Positions 1 to 6,528 of a stretch of DNA of 64,000 bases are shown piece after piece. Both the position numbers and the translations under genes were made by a program. The stretch is taken from the NCBI GenBank assembly GCA_020160755.1, contig JAIUPN010000001.1, positions 62,001-126,000 on the forward strand, written 5' to 3'. The first letter of the stretch is position 1. Each line of letters starts with the position of its first letter. The notes under the pieces are model-generated. The model worked only from the letters and a program-made list of their open reading frames with translations. It ran no database searches and was not told the origin of the DNA. The stretch comes from Pseudomonadota bacterium. Its GTDB lineage: Bacteria; Pseudomonadota; Alphaproteobacteria; Sphingomonadales; Sphingomonadaceae.

Positions 1-2
1 CC

Positions 3-95
3 GACATCGCCGAATCCGAAAAGGCGGACGCCGCTACGCCGGACTTGCCAGAACCGGCTGCGCCGTCTAACGCGCCAAAGTCATCTGGGGAGTAG
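3..95 (+). CDS. C-terminal end of an unidentified upstream protein (partial)
   Basis: An open frame enters from outside the window and ends at a TAG at 93-95, giving about 30 residues rich in Ala, Pro, Glu and Ser, like a disordered C-terminal tail. There is no recognisable domain, so no function is proposed. The stop codon falls inside the conserved GGGGAGUAG of the riboswitch that follows. Either the two overlap or this frame is only fortuitously open; the protein-like composition mildly favours a real gene end. Confidence 0.4.
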   Translation, partial: DIAESEKADAATPDLPEPAAPSNAPKSSGE

Positions 96-200
96 CCAGC
101 CGTCCTTTGGGGCGGGCCACCGTGTCAACATACTCGGCCGAGAGGTCGTGGTGCGGTGGAAGCGGGAAACCGCTTGGGCGAGACCAATGGCATCGACCTT
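84..200 (+). promoter_or_regulatory. yybP-ykoY-type manganese riboswitch
   Basis: The leader has the hallmark segments of the yybP-ykoY (Mn2+-sensing) family in the right order. GGGGAGTAGCC is at 87-97, GTCAACATACTCGG at 124-137 and GGCGAGACCA at 177-186, with pairable GC-rich segments between them. The downstream gene, a GDT1/UPF0016-family cation exporter starting at 268, is a classic target of this riboswitch. Known members turn on Mn2+ efflux genes when Mn2+ is high. The 3' boundary and the expression platform (about 200-262) were not resolved by eye. Confidence 0.85.
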
Positions 201-267
201 CGTCCGGGCCGGGCGGCGGGTTTGATGTCTATTGGAATCGCGAAGCCGTCCGGCCCCGGAGTACCCC

Positions 268-840
268 ATGGAAGCCCTGTTCACCTCGACCGCCGTCGTC
301 GCGCTCGCCGAGATCGGCGACAAGACGCAATTGCTCGCGATCCTGCTCGCGACGCGCTTCAACCGTCCCGTGCCGATCATCCTCGGCATTTTGGTCGCGA
401 CGCTCGCCAACCATGCGCTCGCCGCGCTGCTCGGCGCGTCGGCGGCGGCTTTCCTCGACAGCCCGGTCTTCCGCTATGCGATTGGCCTGTCATTCGTCGC
501 GATGGCGGCGTGGACGCTGATCCCCGACAAGTTCGACGACGACGAAGCCCCCAAACCGGGTTTCGGTGCCTTCCTGACGACGCTGGTCGCCTTTTTCCTC
601 GTCGAGATGGGTGACAAGACGCAGGTCGCGACGATCGCGCTCGGGGCGCAATATCATAATGTCGTGACCGTGACCGCGGGCACCACGCTCGGCATGATGA
701 TCGCCAACGTGCCCGCGATCTTTCTCGGTCACGAACTGCTGAAGCGCGTCGACCTTGCCAAGGTCCGCATGGTTGCTGCGGGTCTGTTCCTCGTGATCGG
801 CCTGTGGGTGCTGGCGCAGACCGCGGGCTGGCTCGGCTAG
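268..840 (+). CDS. GDT1/TMEM165 (UPF0016) family divalent-cation exporter
   Basis: A 190-residue integral membrane protein with the duplicated signature of the UPF0016/GDT1 family. E-I-G-D-K-T occurs near residues 15-20 and E-M-G-D-K-T near 112-117, each at the start of a three-helix repeat. Family members transport Mn2+ or Ca2+, and bacterial ones act as Mn2+ exporters. The ATG at 268 is chosen because GGAG (259-262) lies six bases upstream; a longer frame from TTG 232 lacks a ribosome site. The Mn2+ riboswitch upstream supports a manganese-efflux role. The 3' end overlaps the 3' end of galE on the other strand by 4 bp. Confidence 0.88.
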   Translation: MEALFTSTAVVALAEIGDKTQLLAILLATRFNRPVPIILGILVATLANHALAALLGASAAAFLDSPVFRYAIGLSFVAMAAWTLIPDKFDDDEAPKPGFGAFLTTLVAFFLVEMGDKTQVATIALGAQYHNVVTVTAGTTLGMMIANVPAIFLGHELLKRVDLAKVRMVAAGLFLVIGLWVLAQTAGWLG

Positions 841-1853
841 TCGGCGTTGCGTCCCGCGAGGGTTCGTTCGAAATTCCAGCTCGATGAGCACATCGCGTCG
901 AGGTCGCGCGCCGCCGACCAACCTAGCTCGCGCGCCGCGCGTTCGGGGCTGGCGAAGCAGCTCGCGACATCGCCGTCGCGGCGCGGCGCGATGCGATAGG
1001 GGATGGGCACGCCGTTGACGCGTTCGAACGCCTCGACCATGTCGAGCACCGAATAGCCCGTTCCCGTGCCGAGGTTCCACGTCGACAGCGGCTGGTCGGC
1101 CTTCGCGATCGCATCGAGCGCGGCGACATGGCCGCCCGCGAGGTCGACGACATGGATATAGTCGCGCACCCCGGTGCCGTCGGGGGTGTCGTAATCATCG
1201 CCGAACACCGACAATTCGGCGAGCCGCCCCGCTGCGACGCGGCTGATGAAGGGCATCAGATTGTTCGGGATGCCATTCGGATTCTCGCCGATCAGCCCGC
1301 TGTCGTGCGCGCCGACCGGGTTGAAGTAACGCAGGATCGCGATGCGCCATTCGGGATCAGCGGCGGCGACGTCGGCGAGCATTTCTTCGATCATCAGCTT
1401 GGTGCGACCATAGGGGTTGGTCGCCGAGGTCGGGTGATTCTCGTCGAGCGGCAGATATTGTGGCTGGCCATAGACCGTCGCGCTCGACGAAAAGACCAGC
1501 GTCTTCACGTCGCAATCGCGCATCGCTTCGAGCAGCGACAGCGTGCCGCGGACGTTGTTGTCATAATATTTGATAGGCTCGGCGACCGATTCGCCGACCG
1601 CCTTCAGTCCCGCGAAATGAATGACGGCCTCGATCGCATGCTCGCGCATCACGCGGCGCAGCGCGTCGCCGTCGCGGATATCTCCCTCGACCAGCGGCAC
1701 CGCGGTCCCAGTGATCGCTTCGAGGCGATCCATCACCGACGCGTCGCTGTTCGACAGATTGTCGAAACAGACAACCTCATGCTTCTCGGCGACCAGCGCG
1801 GCGGCGACGTGGCTGCCGATATATCCCGCCCCGCCTGTCAGTAGAATCTTCAT
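837..1853 (-). CDS. galE: UDP-glucose 4-epimerase
   Basis: A 338-residue extended short-chain dehydrogenase. The NAD-binding motif TGGAGYIGSH is at residues 6-15 and the catalytic residues are Ser124 (SSSAT), Tyr148 and Lys152 (YGRTK), closely matching E. coli GalE numbering. The long tail with DYIHVVDLA and the substrate-domain Asn-rich segment (IGENPNGIPNNLMP) are typical of GalE. It interconverts UDP-glucose and UDP-galactose for surface polysaccharide and galactose metabolism. It is the last backbone gene before the island; its start lies 131 bp from the left att repeat. Confidence 0.95.
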   Translation of the reverse strand: MKILLTGGAGYIGSHVAAALVAEKHEVVCFDNLSNSDASVMDRLEAITGTAVPLVEGDIRDGDALRRVMREHAIEAVIHFAGLKAVGESVAEPIKYYDNNVRGTLSLLEAMRDCDVKTLVFSSSATVYGQPQYLPLDENHPTSATNPYGRTKLMIEEMLADVAAADPEWRIAILRYFNPVGAHDSGLIGENPNGIPNNLMPFISRVAAGRLAELSVFGDDYDTPDGTGVRDYIHVVDLAGGHVAALDAIAKADQPLSTWNLGTGTGYSVLDMVEAFERVNGVPIPYRIAPRRDGDVASCFASPERAARELGWSAARDLDAMCSSSWNFERTLAGRNAD

Positions 1854-1984
1854 GCCTCGACCTGCCTCTACCGGGCTCCGTCGCCCGTCCTCGGCTGCCT
1901 ATTCTATCCGCGAGATACTACCAAGAGATTGTGGGCAACCAGTGCCTTGGCCATCCGCCGGTCGGCTTATGTCGATGGGATAGG

Positions 1985-2032
1985 TGGTGAGCCCTGCTGG
2001 GTTCGAACCAGCGACCTACTGATTAAAAGTCA
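1985..2032. repeat. Left attachment site (orphan tRNA-Lys 3' fragment)
   Basis: These 48 bases are identical to 13612-13659 and, read on the minus strand, give the anticodon loop with TTT, variable loop, T arm, acceptor 3' strand and CCA. Identity stops abruptly on both sides (G versus A before, A versus G after). No 5' half of a tRNA adjoins, so it is a displaced fragment, not a gene. Confidence 0.9.
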
Positions 2033-2209
2033 ATGTGTCAGAATTTCCGCCTGACTCCTTCGCTCATCCATATTCTAGATAAATTACTAAAAACACGAAA
2101 AAAAATTTAGATTTCGGAGCGTCGAATCTCCTCCGTTTTCCCCTTAGATGCTTTCTTCCGTGGTTGCGCTGTGGTTGCTGCGTTGTGCGGCGCGTGCTAT
2201 TTGTCATGC

Positions 2210-3397
2210 ATGGCAAAGATCACGAAACGAGAAATCGACGCCCTCCAATCCGAGGGCGGGAAACCCACATTCCTTTGGGATGGCGCGCTGTCTGGTTTTG
2301 GCGTGAGGGCGCTGGGGAGCGGCAAGAAGAGCTTCATTTTGAAATATCGCACCAACGGCGGCGGCCGAACCGCACCGCAGCGATGGCTCACGCTCGGAAC
2401 ATATGGGCAATTGACGTTAGATCAGGCCCGCCAACTCGCGCAGAAGGCATTGGCTGCTGTTGCGGAAGGGAAAGACCCGCAGGGGCTAAAGTTTGACCAG
2501 CGGGTGGCGCCGGACTTGAGCGATGTGTGGAAACGCTTCGAGGCCGACATTCTGCCGATGAGGAAGCCAACCACCGGCAAAGAGTATCGGAGCCAGTGGG
2601 AAAACCTCATCGAACCCAAGTTCAGGAAGCGGAAGGTCGAATCCATCACGTCCGATGAGGTCGATCGCTTTCATAAATCGCTGCGAGCCACCCCCTATCG
2701 GGCTAATCGGGTGTTGGCGCTCTTGAAACATCTAATGGGATTGGCGGAAGGGTGGGGGATGCGGACACCCGGCACGAACCCTTGCTCGCGGGTCGAGCAA
2801 TTCAAGGAGCGGGCGCGGGAACGGTATCTGAGCTTCTCAGAACTGAAATCGATCGGCGAAGCGATTGACTCGCTCATTGCAGAGAAATCTATCTCGGCCA
2901 CGGCAGGCCATGCAATCGAGTTGCTCGCACTCAGCGGTGCGCGTTTGAGCGAGGTTTTGAACGCGCGGTGGGAGTGGATCGATTTTGACCGTGGTGTCAT
3001 GCTCCTGCCGGATAGCAAGACCGGAGCAAAGCCGATCTATCTAAGCGATGCCGCTGTGGGAGTGTTGAAGCGCCAGAAGCCAATTGCAGGCGACAGCCGG
3101 TTCGTTTTCCCCTCGCCGAAGATGGATAAGCCCCTCGTCAATCTACGGAAAGCATGGGTGCAGGTCTGTGAGAAAGCGGAGTTGGATGGCGTCCGTCTCC
3201 ACGATCTCCGTCATACCGTCGCAAGCATTGCGGTGGGGCAAGGGGCATCGCTTCCACTTATCGGGCGGCTACTCGGGCATAGTCAGGCGCAAACGACGAT
3301 GCGCTACGCGCATGTTGACATCGATCCAGCACTGAAAGCCGCCAACGAAGTGGGATCAACGATACAGCTGGCTCTGCGGCCGAACGGGCGAAAATAG
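2210..3397 (+). CDS. Tyrosine-type site-specific integrase (P4-like, DUF4102 N-terminus)
   Basis: A 395-residue tyrosine recombinase that probably catalyses integration and excision of the island. An arm-type DNA-binding domain of the DUF4102 kind covers about 1-90, with LSGFGVRALGSGKKSF inside it, followed by a core-binding domain at about 100-200. The catalytic domain shows Arg245 (SGARLSEV), Lys270 (DSKTG), His331 and Arg334 (HDLRH), His357 (GHSQ) and nucleophile Tyr366 (MRYAHVD), so all catalytic residues are present. The ATG at 2210 (MAKITKRE) is preferred over an in-frame GTG at 2171 because homologues start this way. It lies just inside the left att site and reads into the element. Confidence 0.93.
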   Translation: MAKITKREIDALQSEGGKPTFLWDGALSGFGVRALGSGKKSFILKYRTNGGGRTAPQRWLTLGTYGQLTLDQARQLAQKALAAVAEGKDPQGLKFDQRVAPDLSDVWKRFEADILPMRKPTTGKEYRSQWENLIEPKFRKRKVESITSDEVDRFHKSLRATPYRANRVLALLKHLMGLAEGWGMRTPGTNPCSRVEQFKERARERYLSFSELKSIGEAIDSLIAEKSISATAGHAIELLALSGARLSEVLNARWEWIDFDRGVMLLPDSKTGAKPIYLSDAAVGVLKRQKPIAGDSRFVFPSPKMDKPLVNLRKAWVQVCEKAELDGVRLHDLRHTVASIAVGQGASLPLIGRLLGHSQAQTTMRYAHVDIDPALKAANEVGSTIQLALRPNGRK

Positions 3398-3479
3398 AGG
3401 TGCCGCTGATCGCCATAGCGGGAACAGCGCGACTTTCCTTGTCTTGCAAAAGAAGCGGATTGGAGCCATTGCGTTGTCG

Positions 3480-4256
3480 ATGCGAAGGGTAATGTGGTAT
3501 TCAGAAGCAAAGTTCAGCCACGCCGACTTGAGCTACTGGAATGATACGTTGCGGTGTCTCTCGACGCTGCCAAGTCGTGAAGTCGATATTGGCGCAGAGG
3601 CGAGATTTTCGACATGGCTCGGAGAGGAGCGAGCTGAGTTCATCCGACAGGTGACCAACGACGAGTTGAGTAGGTTTCTTTCCGGAACTCCCAGCGCATC
3701 CGATATCTTCCAACAACGTGATCCGTCCGAGATTTTTTTTCAGTGGGGCACGAAACGTCCGTCGTTGCATATGACTCCGACGGCGCTTGAGAGTTATGCT
3801 TCAATCTGTAGTGGAATTCCCGATCAGCGTATTCGCACTTTCCGAAATTTTTCCGTCCCGGATGCTCGCGGAGGGCGGCAGGAGTTCGTAACCCCTGCGG
3901 AATTGCCTGAGGCGATTGATGAGTTTTGCAATGTCTGGAACAGCGAAAGCGGTGTGGGGCGTTATCCGGTTCCGGTCTGGCTGTTTGTGGCGCTGCTGAA
4001 TGCGCATCCATTCGGGGATGGAAATGGTCGCCTCGCGCGATCCCTATTAAATGTCTTCCTCATTCAGAATGGCCTATTACGTGGCCACCCTATCCCTTTC
4101 GGTCCTTTGCTTCACGCAACCCAAGGTAATTTTATACTGGCTATAGGGCGAGCGGCGATCATGAATAATTGGGAGCCAATCACGAAAACATTCTATCTTC
4201 TGATAAAATTCTACGCAGATGTTTATCACGAATTTTGGAAGGAAAACGACGGATGA
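3480..4256 (+). CDS. Fic-domain protein (putative AMP transferase)
   Basis: About 258 residues from ATG 3480; other possible starts are TTG 3444 and ATG 3492, none with a clear ribosome site. The Fic active-site motif HPFGDGNGRLAR is complete, with catalytic His at residue 176 followed by the anion-binding Gly-Asn-Gly-Arg loop. Upstream, FRNFSVPDARGGRQEFV fits the beta-hairpin flap of Fic proteins. Family members usually transfer AMP from ATP to hydroxyl groups of target proteins. I see no clear (S/T)xxxE(G/N) inhibitory helix, so control may come from another protein. The stop overlaps the next gene's start (ATGA), implying translational coupling. Confidence 0.85.
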   Translation: MRRVMWYSEAKFSHADLSYWNDTLRCLSTLPSREVDIGAEARFSTWLGEERAEFIRQVTNDELSRFLSGTPSASDIFQQRDPSEIFFQWGTKRPSLHMTPTALESYASICSGIPDQRIRTFRNFSVPDARGGRQEFVTPAELPEAIDEFCNVWNSESGVGRYPVPVWLFVALLNAHPFGDGNGRLARSLLNVFLIQNGLLRGHPIPFGPLLHATQGNFILAIGRAAIMNNWEPITKTFYLLIKFYADVYHEFWKENDG

Positions 4257-4774
4257 TCGGTATCCGACAAGATGCTGCGCCTGATTTGCGAGACGTATTC
4301 GCGAAGGGGGTGCCAGCCTATCTCCAAGCGGTTGATCTGAGTTCCCCGACGAACTCCAGTCCTTACCGGATGACTGCCGCCGACCTCCGTAGCGTATTCA
4401 AGGACGACCCCTGGAGATTGCAGCTTCTCGCAAACGTCGATCTCTTGTTAGACAGGCTTTCCAGCAAAGGGATTTCCGTATCCGCATTTCTGATTGGAGG
4501 TGGCTTCGTCCGGCGTTTAAGGGATGGCTCGAAACCGAATGATATCGATGGATTGGCCCTCTACACGGTGGCACATCCGTCGTCGGACGTGGCAATAGCA
4601 CTCGCCGCAGCCGTGCGAGACGCAAAGAAGCTCCATATTGATATGCGTTTTTGTCCTATGGACGCAAACCCCCTGATTATGGCCAAATCTCTCGTTTTTT
4701 ATTCTGTCTTGTTCAGCAAGTCGGAAGGAAATATGGAGATAGAGAATGGATTAATACTGTATGAAAGGGAGTAA
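4253..4774 (+). CDS. Nucleotidyltransferase-fold-like protein paired with Fic
   Basis: A 173-residue protein whose ATG overlaps the fic stop codon. The segment IGGGFVRR (81-88) followed by PNDIDGLALY (95-104) resembles the Gly-Gly...Asp-x-Asp metal site of minimal nucleotidyltransferases and DUF6932-like proteins. Asp97 and Asp99 are the candidate metal ligands and Asp130 (HIDMRF) a possible third. I do not recognise a specific family with certainty. Tight coupling to Fic suggests a toxin-antitoxin-like or regulator-effector pair, analogous in layout to HEPN-MNT modules; that is inference. Only the fold-level call is supported by motif. Confidence 0.55.
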   Translation: MIGIRQDAAPDLRDVFAKGVPAYLQAVDLSSPTNSSPYRMTAADLRSVFKDDPWRLQLLANVDLLLDRLSSKGISVSAFLIGGGFVRRLRDGSKPNDIDGLALYTVAHPSSDVAIALAAAVRDAKKLHIDMRFCPMDANPLIMAKSLVFYSVLFSKSEGNMEIENGLILYERE

Positions 4775-4863
4775 ATTCATTTTTCTGTTCTATCATAGGC
4801 CATTTTACTGAGGTGCTGGCCGGGTTTTTTTTGAAGTTCGAGACCTATGAGAGATTGCGTTTG

Positions 4864-5550
4864 CTATTTTTTATCGCCAATTGGCTCGTTTTCAACCAAT
4901 CGAACGCTCCCGCCAATCTGCATTTGAACGCGCCGTTCGACCGCAACGCCTGCGTCATCTTGGAATGGTTCAAATCGGACAATAAGGTCGCAGTAGCTTT
5001 GGGAGAGGACTGGGAGCACCAGTGATCCGCTCAAATCGCGCTGCTGCGAGCAATCGCGCACCACGCCATCAGCACCTACGGTGAACTGGACAGTCACTGT
5101 CGACGTGCCTAGCTTAAGGGGTGGCGGCGATGGAATCTTCCACGTTACGCGATTACTGTACTGGCCTGCGACCGGCTTTCCTGAGGTGTCCAAGGCTGGT
5201 TTAAAATGAGCTCTGCGAATAAGTAGGGCGCAAGTCTGGCTGTCGAGTATTGCGTTGCCGCTGCTCGCGGTCACCGCGCAAGAAGATGGACGTCCAGTGA
5301 TATCGACAGCCAGCTTGAAAGCGACTTGCCCCTCCTTGCCTTCGCCAACCAATTGAAGAGGATAATCAAGCGGCGTGATCCAGTTGGCGGGATTTGTGGC
5401 TGGCACCGCAGAGCGTGGTGGCTCAGAGCCATCATTGGTCTCGACTGCCCTTGCCGATGAATGGATGGGCTCGGCCAAGTTCCACTGTGCCACAAGCGCC
5501 CAGGGTGGCGGAATGCCCTGATCGATGAGAGAGAGAAGAGGCAGTATCAT
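4864..5550 (-). CDS. TonB-like protein with two tandem C-terminal-type domains
   Basis: A 228-residue protein. Residues about 75-140 (GQVAFKLAVDITGRPSSC ... FKPALDTSGKPV ... VTWKIP) match the energy-transducer TonB C-terminal fold common in sphingomonads. A second, more divergent copy follows at about 145-215 (VTVQFTVGADGVVRDC ... FEPFQDDAGVAVERRV). The N-terminus is weakly hydrophobic, with no convincing membrane anchor or Pro-rich spacer. AAGGA about nine bases before the ATG (minus strand) supports the start. It is last in the export operon. It might be a periplasmic receptor or immunity-associated factor; a true TonB role is doubtful without the anchor. Confidence 0.6.
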   Translation of the reverse strand: MILPLLSLIDQGIPPPWALVAQWNLAEPIHSSARAVETNDGSEPPRSAVPATNPANWITPLDYPLQLVGEGKEGQVAFKLAVDITGRPSSCAVTASSGNAILDSQTCALLIRRAHFKPALDTSGKPVAGQYSNRVTWKIPSPPPLKLGTSTVTVQFTVGADGVVRDCSQQRDLSGSLVLPVLSQSYCDLIVRFEPFQDDAGVAVERRVQMQIGGSVRLVENEPIGDKK

Positions 5551-5615
5551 TGGTCATTTTCCTTACATGATGCAGGAGTTCCCAAGCGTCATGTGCATTT
5601 AATATTGCAATGGGG

Positions 5616-5801
5616 CTAAGTTCTAGGATTGTTACTATTTTTGAAAAAACTTACCTTTGATGTTTTTATTGCCATCGCAATTATAAATGGAGAAATTATC
5701 AGGCCATTTACAAAGGTTTTCTCTAAGTTCGATCCGAGAATTATTGACACTGCAACGTGCGCCCCGAAGAAATAAATTAGATGGAAAATAAATTTCTTCA
5801 T
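5616..5801 (-). CDS. Small two-helix membrane protein (immunity candidate)
   Basis: A 61-residue protein starting MKKFIFHLIYFFGAH. GGAGG sits five bases before this ATG, which rules out the longer in-frame start at 5858. Two hydrophobic segments (about 4-22 and 30-45) are joined by a short polar loop, with a basic, Asn-rich tail. Base composition is strikingly AT-rich. It follows the double-glycine precursor gene by 22 bp on the same strand. Small membrane proteins in this position next to bacteriocin structural genes are commonly immunity proteins; that role is inferred from position and topology only. Confidence 0.65.
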   Translation of the reverse strand: MKKFIFHLIYFFGAHVAVSIILGSNLEKTFVNGLIISPFIIAMAIKTSKVSFFKNSNNPRT

Positions 5802-5823
5802 GTACTCCTCCGGGGCGCAAGTC

Positions 5824-6528
5824 TTAATCGTTCGGATTATAGGGTGAGGAGTTGGCATCGAAGGGTTCGCCCGTGAATGGATGAATCATCCACGACGAGT
5901 ATTTGTCAGGATTCTGCACCATATCGAACTCGACGAATTTCTGATAAACATTTGTGAGGTCGTCACTCATATCGGCAAGCGCACTATTTACACTGGTTAC
6001 CGCTCCTGAAGCAGTGGCGGACCCCACAACCCCGGCGGCGACCTCGTTACTCACGCCGATGAGCTTGAGTAGCGATTTAAGTTCCATGCCTGCCACGCCG
6101 AATAGCGCGCCGAAAACGATCATCCGTTCAGTGACGAGTTGCGATGCAATCGCGTGCGCGATCTTCGCTTGATCGGCAGTAAGATTTGCAACGACGCCAA
6201 TTTCTTCATTCTGATTGACAATTCCGTCGCCATCATCGTCGCCGTTGGGATCCCACTCCTCGTCCGAATAATCCGGATTTGGCGGCGTGGTGGTAGTAGA
6301 AGAGCCGCCGCTGCTACCGCCACCCCAGCCATAGCCGCCAATGCCACCCCCGGGAGGGCCATATCCGCCACCCGTCCCGCCGCCACTGCTGCCACCGATG
6401 ACAATTTCCCCATTGCCATAGCCATCAGTCCAATAGCCACCCGCGATGAGTTCGAGTTCCTCAGGACTTAAATCACGAAATCCCAATGGCTCACATCTAG
6501 ACTTTTCGAGTACACCTTCCTGCAACAT
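5824..6528 (-). CDS. Double-glycine-leader secreted protein with EF-hand-like loop (bacteriocin/effector candidate)
   Basis: A 234-residue precursor. The N-terminus carries a canonical class II leader, LSPEELELIAGG (about 20-31), predicting cleavage after Gly-Gly by the C39 peptidase encoded just upstream. The mature part, about 203 residues, has a Gly-rich stretch (about 43-76) and an acidic linker. The linker contains DDDGDGIVNQNE, which fits an EF-hand loop (Asp at 1, 3, 5; Gly at 6; Glu at 12). A hydrophobic, Ala/Gly-rich helix-forming region follows (about 130-185), then a C-terminal tail. It is far larger than classical microcins. The ATG directly abuts the exporter stop codon, with AAGGG in the exporter's last codons as ribosome site. 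Activity is unknown. Confidence 0.75.
   Translation of the reverse strand: MLQEGVLEKSRCEPLGFRDLSPEELELIAGGYWTDGYGNGEIVIGGSSGGGTGGGYGPPGGGIGGYGWGGGSSGGSSTTTTPPNPDYSDEEWDPNGDDDGDGIVNQNEEIGVVANLTADQAKIAHAIASQLVTERMIVFGALFGVAGMELKSLLKLIGVSNEVAAGVVGSATASGAVTSVNSALADMSDDLTNVYQKFVEFDMVQNPDKYSSWMIHPFTGEPFDANSSPYNPND

Noticed and set aside
1985..2032. Second tRNA-Lys gene
   Set aside because: Only the 3' 48 bases are present; no D arm or 5' acceptor strand follows.
4813..5025. 70-codon plus-strand frame opposite the TonB-like gene
   Set aside because: No ribosome site; lies antisense to a gene with a supported start.
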